Assembly (NCBI GenBank): GCA_018398805.1
Contig: JAGFBZ010002038.1
Location: forward strand, 1-64,000
Reading direction: 5' to 3'
From: Hirundichthys speculiger
Taxonomy: Eukaryota; Chordata; Actinopteri; Beloniformes; Exocoetidae
Length of the DNA: 64,000 bases
Below, piece after piece: positions 1-10,061 of this stretch (the first letter of the stretch is position 1; each line of letters opens with the position of its first letter). The notes under the pieces are model-generated. The model was not told the DNA's origin. It worked only from the letters and a program-made list of their open reading frames with translations, and did not search any database. The position numbers and the translations under genes were made by a program.

Positions 1-26
1 TTTAACTTACTGCCATACATTCTCAG

Positions 27-226
27 GTAGCATCGATGCATTGACGGACACAGGACGAGAGGGGCTATTCTCCATTTTCAAGAGAAGATTGTGGGACATT
101 CGAAACCAGCAGGCTGCAACACATACCCTCTATCAACAGATTTTGGGACTCCAAATGGTGTCGTTGGAGTCGTCTGATGAAGAGGAAAACCTCGACAGCG
201 ATTCTTCAACAGATGATGAACTGTGA
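27..226 (+). CDS. terminal exon of an unrecognised gene
   Basis: A good acceptor (TTCTCAG ending at 26) is followed by an open frame of about 66 codons ending in TGA at 224-226. The peptide has a basic, helical-looking first half (FSIFKRRLWDIRNQQ) and a very acidic tail (SSDEEENLDSDSSTDDEL). The upstream exons lie outside the window. No domain is recognisable. An acidic C-terminal tail is seen in many nuclear proteins and also in some transposon-encoded accessory proteins, so I cannot say whether this is a host gene or a mobile element gene. The call as an exon rests on the acceptor and the clean, biased composition. Confidence 0.4.
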
Positions 227-399
227 CCGAAGTAATTCTGTCTCACCATTGTGTTTTGTGTGGCATACCAGGAGCTGTCACAAATGGTCACTTCATTCTT
301 TTTGTACATTTATCTTATTGTTAAGCATTCCCTATGTTTTCCAAGTATTCTCAACAGTTTTTTATTCTTTTCATTTTCGAAGGGCTATATTGGCATGAT

Positions 400-515
400 G
401 GATGTAATAAGAGCAATGTTTCCCTAATTTTTATTTTTTTTATTTTTATTATTTTTAATCTGTGTACTGAAACTTGAATTTCCCCCTTGGGGGATTAATA
501 AAGTATTTTGAATAC
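400..515 (+). repeat. LINE 3' tail (L2/CR1-like), may supply a polyA signal
   Basis: The stretch around 474-510 (TTGAATTTCCCCC, then GGGGGATTAATAAAG) matches the typical 3' end of fish L2/CR1-like retrotransposons. It recurs at about 6758-6790 and, inverted, at about 1525, 42440 and 59430. The AATAAA at about 498 may serve as the polyadenylation signal of the exon at 27-226. Confidence 0.6.
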
Positions 516-979
516 ATGCCGGTGCTATCTGTATCTTACTCAGTTACACTTAATAGTGCCTTCAGTTGTTGACTGACATGATGGATAAAGTCAAATGTTC
601 TCCATAAAATTTGTTTGTTTTTTGGTGTAACTGTCAATGGTGAACAGTATGGCAGTAATATAAGTTTTGAAGAAGTCTTGAAGGCCTTCGAGGGTTACAC
701 GACACTGGAAATTTGTATTGTATTGCAATAAAGCAATTATTTTCACCACCATGGAACAAGTCACTTAATGGGCCAACACTGAATAGACAGACTACAATTC
801 ACATTTACATCCACGCCTATGAGCAATTTAGACTGACCAGTTAATATGCTGTGCAGGTTTTTGATATGAATAAATTTGACAGTCATTAAAAACACTACCA
901 GGTTATATTTAGTCATAGTTGTATGACTATACCATCACCCTGTGTTAGTGTCGTATCTGTAATTAGATTAGATTATATT
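516..979. other. no gene seen
   Basis: AT-rich sequence without a convincing reading frame, splice pair or repeat boundary. Confidence 0.5.
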
Positions 980-1511
980 CAGGGGTGGAAACAATACCAA
1001 ATAAATCTACTCAAGTAAAAGTATGGTTACCTTGATGAAATTTTACTAAAGTAAAAGTACTGGTGTAAAAATCTACTAAAGTAAAGTAGCTCATTTAAAA
1101 TGTACTCAGAATAAAAGTTACTTAGTTACTTCTATTGGGTGAGTGTGTGTGTCAATTTGTGGCACTTGCTGTGGTTTCTATGTTTATGTATGAGGAACAC
1201 TGACCAAGTTAGCTAATGTTAGCTGACTGCTAACACTGACATTAGCATACCATGATTGGAAGCTGGATAGCTCCTTCACTTTAGGCATACAAAGATACAA
1301 TTGTTGTCCTTCACAGACTTCAACTCAAATAACTCTTTCAATATGGCCAGGGATATCTTTTAACTTTGTAATGGAATCTATTTAAAATGTAAAGAAGCAA
1401 ATTACTTCCAACAATATGTACTTAAGTAAGAGTAAAATTACTGATTTTAAAAATTACTCAAAGTACAATTACACAAAAAACTACTTAATTACTCGTTACT
1501 ACCCACCCCTG
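980..1511. mobile_element. hAT-type MITE, 532 bp
   Basis: The ends are inverted repeats: CAGGGGTGG at 980 and CCACCCCTG ending at 1511. They are flanked by near-identical 8-bp direct repeats (ATTATATT at 972-979, ATTAGATT at 1512-1519, 7 of 8 matching), as expected for hAT target-site duplications. The subterminal parts are rich in the motif AAGTAAAAGTACT and its complement. There is no coding capacity. It is inserted into the ATTAG-repeat tail of a minus-strand LINE end. Confidence 0.8.
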
Positions 1512-1600
1512 ATTAGATTAGATGTACTTTATTTATCTCCAAAGGGAAATTCATGGTTGAAATGAAATGGATTGAGAATGGTTGAGGAAGAGGAGAGCAG
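1512..1600 (-). repeat. LINE 3' end, L2/CR1-like
   Basis: Read on the minus strand, the sequence is a LINE 3' tail (TGAATTTCCCTTTGGAG, then AATAAAGTACATC) followed by an (ATCTA)n target-primed tail. The body upstream is too decayed to delimit. From about 1600 to 1900 nothing else is recognisable. Confidence 0.6.
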
Positions 1601-1914
1601 GTACAGAGGTCAACAAGGAGAACAGAGAAAGGTCAATAGAGTGAGAGAACATAGAGGGGAGTCAAATGAAAGAGCAGTGATGACAACATGAGAAGTAGAA
1701 CAGGTAGAGAGGAAGAACAACACTGTAAATGAAGGTGTATTAATAATTTAATCAACAAATAGAAAACACATTTCTATTAGATGTATTGTCTCAAAAATGA
1801 GCCAGTACTTTATTAATGTATTGGCAGACATTCCAATGTGTTACCGGATGAACTCAATACCATCTTCACTTGCTTTTAAACAATCCACTACACAAAATGT
1901 TTACACACACATGC

Positions 1915-3055
1915 CCATCCTTCCTCGCCCTCACCAACGGCATCATCTGGCCAGGTACACAAGGCCCTGAGGAGGATCTCTGTGCAGGCCCTCAGAGCAT
2001 GTGCCAACGAACTGCCTGATGTTGTCACCTCAATCTTTAACCTTTCCCTCAGCCTGAGTGTTGATCCCCCATGCTTCAAGACGACAACCACGATCATGAC
2101 CACTCTTATGACTGGCATTCATTGACAGAAAAACAATTTCATTGCACAGGGAAACTTGCTTTCTTTATATGCACATGACAATGACGTTTACACCACCCGC
2201 CTCACCCGCAAAGCCTCTGGGAGGAGGTACAGGAGCCTCCATTCCCATACGTCCAGACTCACAAACAGCTTCATCCACCAGGCTGCGAGGATGCTGAACT
2301 CTCTTCCCTCTCTACCCCCAGCTCCATCCACCAGGCTTACAGAAAGCTAAAAATCTGACTCTGCACAAAATCAAAATTTGCACACTGGAAATTACAGCTG
2401 CTATATTGCCTTGCACTATTACACTTTACACTTTTAAACAGTACATTACTTACTTCACTCTATAAAAACAAAACATGTTGCTACTTGTCTACCTCATACT
2501 CTTATTTACTGTCTATTGTAATCCACTGTGCACCCATACTCTAAATTATTGTTTATTGTTTAATGTCATCTAACATTAGGAAATGTGTATTTTTTAGTAG
2601 TTTTGTGTTTTTAGTATTATTTCAGTAGTTTTACACTAGAAGACCCACCATTTTTCTGCCTACCTAGAAGACCCAGAGAGGGGTCATTTGACACACACAG
2701 CGGAAGGTGTATTATTGCTTTTATATAAATATATAAATATAAATATGCTTTTTTCTCTGTAAATTTTTTTTTTTTTATATTTTTTGGCACACAAAAATAA
2801 CAGTTACTTCTGCAAAAACCTTCCACACGAAAACATGGGGAATAAGGGTCAAATGAAACTCTTGTGGGTCTTCTAGGTAAAAATGTCAATTGACAACTCT
2901 GTGGGACTTCTAGTGTTAATAGTGTGCTCTAATAGTTTTACACTGTCTGTGCACTTAATGTCTACATTTCGTCTCGTCTTCACCGTGGGACAGTGAGAAA
3001 TTGAATTTCAATTGCACATGTGAAGGAAATGACAATAAAGCTGACTTTGACTTTG
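1915..3055 (+). mobile_element. internally deleted LINE (L2/CR1-like, Jockey group)
   Basis: At about 1990-2100 the plus strand reads as reverse-transcriptase sequence (LRACANELPDVVTSIFNLSL, then PPCFKTTT), a motif common in fish L2/CR1-like LINEs. At 2200-2350 it reads as the extreme C-terminus (RRYRSLHSHTSRLTNSFIHQ, then AARMLNSL). The part between them is deleted. The element ends with AATGACAATAAAGC and a TTTGAC-repeat tail at about 3030-3055. A separate short inverted-repeat element (2634-2915) has inserted in the 3'UTR. It is dead. Confidence 0.75.
2634..2915. mobile_element. MITE with CACTAGAAG termini, piggyBac-like
   Basis: Inverted ends: ACACTAGAAGACCCAC on the left and GGGACTTCTAGTGT on the right. 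A second inner inverted pair (CCTAGAAGACCC near 2665 and GGGTCTTCTAGG near 2866) repeats the motif. The right flank is TTAA at 2916-2919 and the left flank is TTTA, which suggests a decayed TTAA target duplication as in piggyBac elements. It lies inside a LINE 3'UTR, so it is younger than that LINE. Confidence 0.6.
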
Positions 3056-3359
3056 ATAAACGCTTTGAAATTTGAATCAAGAGTGAATCTTCACTTGCAA
3101 GATCTGGCAACACTCAACAATCATCCCTCCATAAATAGGCTTTATAACATAGTTGTTTGGTTGGTTGTTGAAATGTATTTTATAGGCTACATACAAAAGT
3201 TATCATTTTTAGTCTACTATAGGTCGTTTATCTGTTTACTTAGAAGTCACGGTAAATACAGAAAAATGAGTCACTAGTTTTGGGCATTTTCCTCATGGTT
3301 TCAGCCATGTTACTTATTTCACTAGCAAGATCTGGCAACACTGACAGTGGATGTGGGTG

Positions 3360-3420
3360 TGAGCACCGACGACGCGCGCGCGCGCGCTCTTCACACAGCT
3401 TGGACTGAACCGCCGGACAG
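3360..3420 (+). promoter_or_regulatory. CpG-rich first exon and promoter area of the chromo-like gene
   Basis: A short CpG-rich patch with a (GC)n run at 3374-3389 is the only CpG-dense spot in the area. It ends in a good splice donor (GGACAG followed by GTAGGCTGGG at 3421). No ATG reads through, so this would be a 5'UTR exon spliced to the acceptor at 3868. The transcription start is not visible; the assignment is by position and composition. The 300 bp before it (3056-3359) show nothing. Confidence 0.45.
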
Positions 3421-3868
3421 GTAGGCTGGGAAAAACAGTTTTCAAGTGAATGTGTAACTTTGGTTTATGTTAATGTATAAAAAAGACCTTTCATCTGCAC
3501 AAGGCTGAGATAGTATGTTAGAGCGGTTTAAATAGGCAATGACAAAATGACAGCATCCATTGCAGGCTTTGCAGCCAAACTAAACTTGCCTGCTAGCTAG
3601 CCTACATCCCCGGGCTGCCAATTTTTACAGATGTTATGGAGATTTCTTAATTTTTTCCCCCCGCATCGGTAAGAAAGATTAAATAAATAAAAAACCAGTA
3701 CTCGATGAACTTTTAGGAGCCGCACCCATTTTTATCTTTGACTTGCATGTATTGTGTCATGTATGTTACTGTACGTGGACCAATCACTGTGTCTGCAATT
3801 ATTATTGTTGTTGCTGTTGTTGTTGTTATTTTTATTATTATTCATTTGTTTTGTTTTTTAAATTCCAG

Positions 3869-4086
3869 CTTTAAGATGCCAGGGTCCGTGTTTAAGAAGT
3901 GCATTAACTGCCAAGCCACTATTGGTGTGGCATGCAAAATTTGCAAATTTTGCCAAACAAAACTGCCCACCAAGGCAAGGCTGGCAAAGAAACTGCAGAA
4001 TTTTGAGGGGAAAAAGGACATGTGGGTCAAAATATATAAAAAAAAACAAAATAACATCACATGTCCTTGATGATGCAAGTATTCTG
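3869..4086 (+). CDS. first coding exon, paired-cysteine (zinc-ribbon-like) N-terminus, frameshifted
   Basis: The acceptor TTCCAG ends at 3868 and the ATG is at 3876, seven bases into the exon. The peptide starts MPGSVFKKCINCQ and has a second pair in CKICKFCQ, so four closely spaced cysteines that could bind one zinc, followed by a lysine-rich helix. In the frame as sequenced there is a stop (TGA at 4068) just after a run of nine A (4039-4047 area). Removing one A lets the frame run on as LDDASIL to the donor GTATGT at 4087, and only then does it join in phase with the next exon. I take this as a 1-base insertion, either sequencing error or a real lesion. I know no name for this protein. Confidence 0.6.
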
Positions 4087-4174
4087 GTATGTATTTAACA
4101 TATATATTTTTTGTCAACAATTTCTATTCTTGTAATGTTTCTTTATATTCTATTTATGTATTTGTGTTTTATAG

Positions 4175-4343
4175 CTTGAAAAATTGAGAAGCCTGGGCTA
4201 CAGGGGTGTCCTTTTCCTTACAAAGGAAGGAAAAAAGCCATTGACTTGGCACACCCAGGTCATACACCCCAAGTGGCAGCTGTCTGACCAGGCTGTAAAA
4301 TGCCTGGACCGGATGAAGGCCCTGTATGAGGTTGTAGTCAATG
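4175..4343 (+). CDS. second coding exon of the chromo-like gene
   Basis: Bounded by the acceptor TTTTATAG (ending 4174) and the donor GTAAGC (4344). It is 169 nt long, starts in phase 0 and ends in phase 1. The peptide begins LEKLRSLGYRGVLFLTKEGK and includes HPKWQLSDQAVKCLDRMKAL. It looks like a small mixed alpha/beta domain with a predicted helix at the end. No known family is recognised. The splice phase fits both the repeat-rich exon at 4723 and, by skipping, the exon at 6643. Confidence 0.65.
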
Positions 4344-4722
4344 GTAAGCCTGTAATTATTACAATAAATAGCTAAAAATGTCAACATATTCAGGGGTTTC
4401 AGTGACATCACTGTTTAGTTATGGCCGCCATCTTGAGGACCGTACAGACCGTATCGTACAGTATTTCAATTCAAGAGGGGTAGACTGCAGGTTCTCAAGA
4501 TGGTGCTGCAATTTTTGTGTGTCCTCACATGAAATCAATGAATAGCTTACCAGCAGACTAAAGACCAAACAATTTGTTTAATTTCCAGGATTTACTATTT
4601 ACAGAAAGAGCAATGTGTATTTGTAATCTGTTTACAGTTGTGTAACTGGATTGTTAACATAGATTATATGTGAATAGCTATAGATTTGCCATTATTTTAA
4701 GCAAAACATCACTTTCATTCAG

Positions 4723-5105
4723 GTTGGACTGTCCTGCAATCCTCCCCGAGCCCTGACATCCCACCCTCCACCAGCCTCTCCAGCCAAACATCCACCAGCC
4801 TCTCCATCCACCTCCACCCAACCATCCACCAGCCTCCAGCCTCCACCCAACCATCCACCCAACCATCCACCAGCCTCTCCACCTCCACCATCCACCAACC
4901 ATCCACCAGCTTCTCCTCCAAACCATCCACCATCCACCACCACCATCTCCACCCCAACCATCCACCCAACCATCCACCAGCCTCCTCCACCATCCACCAT
5001 CCACCCTCCACCATCCACCATCCACCACCAGCCTCCAGCCTCCAAACCACCAGCCTCCTCCACCAGCCTGCCGCCTTCCACCACCATTTTGGATCCACCA
5101 TGTAG
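4723..5105 (+). CDS. possible alternative Pro/Ser/Thr/His-rich exon made of a minisatellite
   Basis: After the acceptor TTCATTCAG (ending 4722) the sequence stays open in the phase set by the exon at 4175-4343 for about 127 codons, to a TAG at 5103-5105. It begins GWTVLQSSPSPDIPPSTSLS and continues as low-complexity Ser/Thr/Pro then His/Pro repeats, derived from a CCATCCACC-type minisatellite. The C-rich strand has almost no donor site. It would therefore act as an alternative last exon, giving a truncated product with an O-glycosylation-like or disordered tail. Skipping it restores the full chromo-like product in frame. The long open frame may be a by-product of the repeat, since all six frames of such repeats tend to stay open (long frames exist on the minus strand too). 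Confidence 0.35.
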
Positions 5106-5394
5106 CGTATGCATTAACATTCAATTTTTACAAAATACATTTTATTGTTTAGTTTTATTTATTTGCACAGTTTAAAAAGAACACAAAGTAACAAAACAAA
5201 TTACGAGTAGTGCAGGGAGAGGCGAAAAACCCAAATGGCTTATTTTAAGCCTCTACCTAAAATATATTAAACAATTTGACAACTACTCAATATATGTACT
5301 TAACTGAATATTATATGTGCATTGTAATTGTAATTATGTTTGCCATGTGCAAGCAAATTTAGGAACTCTTGAAATAATACTCTTATTGCACAAT

Positions 5395-6308
5395 TATAGA
5401 CCGATTCAGCGAGCAATATGTGTATGCTGCCATCTTGCAGCGGCGCCATTGCTGTGGTGACGTGTCAGTAAGTGTAAACTGACTCTATTAACAACATCAC
5501 AAATACATCGGTTGATGATTATGTTAGTGGCCTCCAGTAACTGATGAAGGTATCTTAAATGAATAATGATATTAATTTAGGAATTAATCATTTGTTTGAG
5601 CGATAAACAGGAAAGATTAGAGTAATAGGGAGATTAGAGACTGTATATAGCATACGTTACGAGTGCTGACGTTAGCAAGTTAGCAGTGACATTTAATCAT
5701 ATGGACAGGCTATGTGGCTTTTTTATTTTAAATAACAAAATGTGTTTGGTTTTAGATAATCAAGAATACTTTATTGATCGCCTGGCCTCCGATAACCAGG
5801 CGATCAGTAAAATATTCTTGAACGGCAATTACAGGTCTCTGATTGAGGGTCTACATTACCTGAGCTCCGGATAGGTCGGGCATATTTACGACAACCATCA
5901 CATCATATTGAAGAAATCAGTAGACATTGGCAGACCATCCACTACCACCTGTATTTGGAAGTAACGATGAGAAGGGAGAGTAGGCAGGTTGTACAGGTCA
6001 TCTGTGACTGCATAGCTGGCAGAGGCTGCTGCTACAGCCACACTGTACTTCCTCTTGAAATACGGGGCTGTGCACAGTATTAGCTTACAGTTTAGTTCCA
6101 AAGTTGGAGTATTCTGCTGTTATTTGAGGGCAGCACATGTCCTCGCAGCCTTCCTAGACATAATTACAGAAGAGAAAATTTCCTCTTTTTGGCACTTTGC
6201 ATTCAAATGCCCACTTCGCACATAGAGCACTGGGCTGCCTGACTGCGAGCTGTCACCGCAGTAATGGCGGCTGCTCGACTTCCAGTAATTTTGGCGAATC
6301 GGTCTATA
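5395..6308. mobile_element. TIR DNA transposon, 914 bp, ISL2EU/Harbinger-like candidate
   Basis: A perfect 13-bp terminal inverted repeat (TATAGACCGATTC at 5395, GAATCGGTCTATA ending 6308) extends imperfectly inward for about 70 bp. The inner part holds GGCGCCATTGCTGTGGTGAC on the left and GTCACCGCAGTAATGGCG on the right. Inside, the minus strand has a short frame (about 6101-5898) whose product includes YNLPTLPSHRYFQIQVVVDG, presumably a transposase remnant that I cannot place. A 25-bp hairpin with a reverse AATAAA lies at 5761-5820. The element sits in an intron of the chromo-like gene. The superfamily is a guess from the TIR style. Confidence 0.6.
5761..5820. repeat. 25-bp stem hairpin
   Basis: Left arm 5761-5785 and right arm 5796-5820 are complementary at 23 of 25 positions, with a 10-base loop. 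The arms contain GATCGCCTGG / CCAGGCGATC. On the minus strand an AATAAA lies in the stem, so this could be the 3' processing region of the transposon gene. Confidence 0.75.
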
Positions 6309-6642
6309 TCATGGGATAATGAAGAGGAGCACATACAGTAGTAGTATAGTTTATAATGTGTTACACAAGGAACTAATACAATGGTCAGAATACTTGTCCT
6401 GTGCATGGTTAATTGAGGGATGAAAGGGATTTAATTCTAGCAGGCTGTAAGTGCAAGAAATTGGTACTGTCATGACAGTAATAGAAATATTTTATGTAGC
6501 AAGACATTGTTTAACTTGTTGTCTTTCAAAGAGTAATGTCAAATTAAATCTGAATGGTAACAGATTTTTTGTAGTTGTGGTCTTAAGAGCAGTAGTAACA
6601 TGATAATGGCCTGTTACATAATATTTTCTTAAATCTCAACAG

Positions 6643-6690
6643 ACATGTCTCAAAAAAAGAGGAGGAGGAGCAACAAAGTTTCGACTGAAG
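6643..6690 (+). CDS. third (constitutive) coding exon, basic linker
   Basis: A 48-nt exon between the acceptor CTCAACAG (ending 6642) and the donor GTGACA (6691). It enters in phase 1 and leaves in phase 1, reading MSQKKRRRSNKVSTE, a basic patch that could act as a nuclear localisation signal. Joining it directly to 4343 gives an uninterrupted frame. The short size makes it weak alone; the phase match on both sides supports it. Confidence 0.6.
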
Positions 6691-6754
6691 GTGACATATT
6701 TATGCTACTTTTGCATTTCATTATTTAAAATTTCACAGTAAAAATACTGCTTTT

Positions 6755-6790
6755 GAATCTTGAATTTCCCCCTAACGGGATCAATAAAGT
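6755..6790 (+). repeat. LINE 3' tail, L2/CR1-like
   Basis: Another solo copy of the TTGAATTTCCCCC...GGGATCAATAAAGTGAG tail seen at 474-510, here in an intron. Confidence 0.55.
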
Positions 6791-7112
6791 GAGACTCACA
6801 CTTAAGCCTATAGAAGCTCTCATTTATTTTTCTCTACTGTTTTTAATACTGCGTAAGCTTCTCTTGTATTTTCAGGTTGTATTCGTATTAAGAGAATGAC
6901 AAATAATTGTATATGCTCATTATAGCATTGATAAATTCAACACATCTTTATCTTCTTTTGACAACTATTGACCAATCCAGCAACACTTTTCATAATTTGT
7001 TTAATGACATCTGAGTATCAAATTGAAAAAGTGTATGCAAATAATAAATAACAAAGTAAAGATATTAATTGTACAAAAATGCTAAAATGAATCTGTATGT
7101 TTTCTCTTTCAG

Positions 7113-7186
7113 TATGCAGCCATAGAACAGAGGATGGAGAGCAGTACTACCCGGTGAAAAGGGTTGTAAAAACTAAAAAGATAAAG
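7113..7186 (+). CDS. fourth coding exon, start of chromodomain-like segment
   Basis: A 74-nt exon between the acceptor CTCTTTCAG (ending 7112) and the donor GTATGG (7187). It reads VCSHRTEDGEQYYPVKRVVK then TKKIK and ends in phase 0. The Y-x-V-x-x-V/I pattern followed by basic residues resembles the first strand of a chromodomain (YxVExIL...). This is similarity by eye. Confidence 0.7.
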
Positions 7187-7841
7187 GTATGGTTTCTGCT
7201 AATTAGAGGGAAAAAAAACACTTAATGTAATAGACAAATGGAGACCTAAGGGTACTGGATTATTAATTCCAATAATGTTTTTAGATATTTAAAAATGTAT
7301 TTATGAAGGTAATGTTGTTTAACAAAACACAAGTATTTTACAGGGTCCTTGAAAGTATGTAAATTTGGAATTGAAAAAACAGGCCCTGGAAAGTTCTTCA
7401 AAATAGTAGTTAAGCGACATAGGTCATTAAATCAATACCTTGCCCAAGAAGTTTTGTTGTTGTTTTTTTACACACTGTATGGAAGCATATCGCTGTCACA
7501 CCAGAAAAATAAAATCTGTATCACGTTATAGTACGACTTCCTATGTCATTAATCTGACATAGTCCACAGTCATAAACACACATTAATGAGTGAACATGTC
7601 TTCTGACTCCCTTCATACCTAAATGTTCAGTGATAGCTTTAAAATTCACACTATGATACTGGGAGGTCACCTGTGGGCTATAGGCTCTTGTGAAGCTGTA
7701 GGTTTCATCGAAAGTGCTCTTACATTTCAAGTACCTGGAAAGTCCTTGAAAAGTCCTTGAATTTAATGTTAACCAAAGAGTGGGAACCCTGATTGTAAAC
7801 CATGGACCCTTAGCATGCTCTGCAGGAACATAGTAGATAAC

Positions 7842-7898
<57 letters not shown>

Positions 7899-8640
7899 TC
7901 AAAGACAAGAAAAACAATCAAGAAAAACAATTAAGACAATAAGAAAAACAATTAAGACTAAGAATAACACAGGCAACATTAAACATTAAAAGCAAGCTTG
8001 AAAAGGTGGGTTTTAAGGAAAGGAGGACAGATCAGAGCAGGTGCGGATGGGAAGGTAGTTCCAGAGGGAGGGGGCAGTAACGCTGAAGGCGCTTTTTTCC
8101 CATGGGCCGGTGCTTGGTCATGGGGGGTAATGACAGGAGGTTTGCATCAGAGGAACGGAGGCAGCAGTTGGGAGAGTGAGGGTTTAGGAGGTCAGTGAGG
8201 TAGGGGGGAGCCAGGATGTGAAGTGCTTTTAAGGTGAGAAGAAGGATTTTTAAGTGTATACAGTAGGGAACAGGAAGCCAGTGAAGAACGAGGATGATGT
8301 GGTGATAGGGGCGAGTGTGGGTGAGCAGGCGGGCAGCAGAGTTCTGGATATACTGGAGTTATTGAGGGTTCTGGATGAGAGGCCATAAAAGATGCTGTTA
8401 CAGTAATCAAGCCTGGTGGTGATGAATGCATGCATAAGGGTTTCAGCGGCAGAGAAGGTAAGGGACAGACGAAGTCAGGCAATGTTTTTTAAATGAAAGA
8501 AGGCTGTCCAGGTTAACAGGGTGATGTGGTGATCAAAGGAGAGGGTGTTGTCAAGAAAATTCCAAGGTTACGGATGTGAGGGGAGGGAGTCAGAGAGGCG
8601 TTGTCAATAGAGAGTGTGAAATTGTTGGCAGATTTGGTGA
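7842..8640 (-). mobile_element. LINE reverse-transcriptase 3' fragment with (AAT)n tail
   Basis: On the minus strand, 8435-8250 reads AFITTRLDYCNSIFYGLSSR, the conserved C-terminal motif of fish LINE reverse transcriptases (LDYCNSLLYGL type). The frame is broken by several indels. The lower-coordinate end is a long (AAT)n microsatellite (7842-7896), as expected of the 3' end of an L2-type element. Non-functional, in an intron. Confidence 0.65.
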
Positions 8641-8883
8641 GAGATTTGGGGACAATGATGATATCATCATTTCTGAAATATTTGTCTTCATTATGTTATG
8701 TAAAGAAAGTTTTCATATTGGTGCATATAGGACAACATGTGTGTATATGCTGAAACCAATATATTTGTGATAGCTCAATCTCAACTGATATCTAATGTAC
8801 TTATGCATTTGTACACCATTACTTGACACACAGTTATTGGACCATATTTTTGCTTTAAATTATTAACAAATTTATTTTTCCAG

Positions 8884-8927
8884 GGAAGCCAAAAGGAGTT
8901 GGTGGAATGGGAGCCGTGTGCCATGTG
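8884..8927 (+). CDS. fifth coding exon, chromodomain-like core
   Basis: A 44-nt exon between the acceptor TTTTTCCAG (ending 8883) and the donor GTATGT (8928), phase 0 in and phase 2 out. It reads GSQKELVEWEPCAM and a split Cys. The EWEPC motif stands where chromodomains have the VKWKGY core strand. Confidence 0.7.
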
Positions 8928-9305
8928 GTATGTAGAATTGCTTATATTGTTTACCTATAATATTACATTATTGTTAATATTATTTCGTTTTGCATTGCAA
9001 CATTCATAATAAGAATTTATATTTTTCCAGTTTTTGTCATATTTAAGTTTCTTTCTTATTGTTGGTTTTCACTAATTTTACAATTTCAAAAAACAATGAC
9101 ACCTACCCAACAAAAACTAATCTGACAGTAACTGTAAAGGTTTGGAGTGAAGGAGGACCCATGATGCAGACCAGACCAGGTTATGTTCTGAATGTAATCA
9201 TAAAATTGGCTATAAAAGCACATTTGTTTCACAATTTAAGTCATTTACAACTGGCATCCCCTTTCCTTTGAAAGTCCAGTGGAGGTGGATCAGAACCAAG
9301 CATTT

Positions 9306-9720
9306 GTACGGCAAGGCAAGGCAATTTTATTTGTATAGCCCATTGTTATATACAGACAAGAAAACAGTTGATAACACAGAATATGGAAAACATGGAATGG
9401 TAAACAGGAGCTGACGAAGGCAGCTTCTGATGGGAGGGAAACCAGGGGGGGGGCATGCCAGCTTAATGGGACGACTGGATGGCAGACTGGTTCATGGGAA
9501 GGGAGGCAGGCAGGTTTAACAGTAGGGGACGGGAAAGGGTATGATGCAGGCAGCGGTTGGTGAAGAGAGACAGAGCTCTGGAGAATCTGTGGAAACAGAG
9601 AGTGAGACACCAAGGCCAAACTACAGTGCAAGCACTTAGCGCTAAGAGCTTCTTAACTGGATCTGGGAAACACACCCAATGACAGTTCAAACTCTGCAAA
9701 AGGAGAGCACATGATGAAAT
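9306..9720. repeat. dispersed repeat starting GGCAAGGCAA
   Basis: Begins with GGCAAGGCAAGGCAATTTTA, the familiar end of a fish dispersed repeat, followed by GC-richer unique-looking sequence with no intact frame. Similar solo ends appear at about 22736 and 29215. I cannot assign a family. Confidence 0.4.
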
Positions 9721-10009
9721 CAATATAAAATATAATTTAAAAATGCCAGTGTTTGTTGCTATATTTTATTTTATTTAAATGGATAAAGTTTATTTAAAAG
9801 TAACACAATGTTGAGCTGTCAGAAATTAAAAGCAGCCTCTCTTATTTGCAACAGTGTTACGTCAGGATGTGATAGTGTTTTTTTTTTCTTTCTTTTTTCC
9901 CCCCTCTCTCTTCTCTCTTCTTACACTAATAACATATCTATGTGTATGTGAAAACACTGCATGAATGTTATACATGGTTGATAGAAAAATCTTTACATTG
10001 TCTTTACAG

Positions 10010-10061
10010 TGGGAAGACCTGGCCACTTCAGTGGATTTCAAAAGAAAACACAAGAACCTGA
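10010..10061 (+). CDS. last coding exon of the chromo-like gene
   Basis: The acceptor TTTACAG ends at 10009 and the frame closes with TGA at 10059-10061. It reads (C)GKTWPLQWISKENTRT. Together with the previous two exons this makes a segment of about 45 residues with the aromatic and spacing pattern of a chromodomain (V-x-W core, then TW...P..N-like end), but with an extra CxxC (CAMC). Without the exon at 4723 the spliced gene totals 199 codons including stop once the poly-A frameshift is corrected. A possible polyA signal (AATAAA) is at about 10531. Confidence 0.65.

Noticed and set aside
3738..3875. Upstream extension of the zinc-ribbon exon frame (MTCMYCVMYV...)
   Set aside because: It reads through the polypyrimidine tract and acceptor at 3868; the ATG at 3876 sits just after the splice site and fits better.
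4678..5124. Three overlapping long minus-strand frames rich in Trp and Gly
   Set aside because: They are the complement of a CCATCCACC minisatellite; all frames of such repeats stay open. The plus-strand reading has a splice context, the minus-strand one does not.
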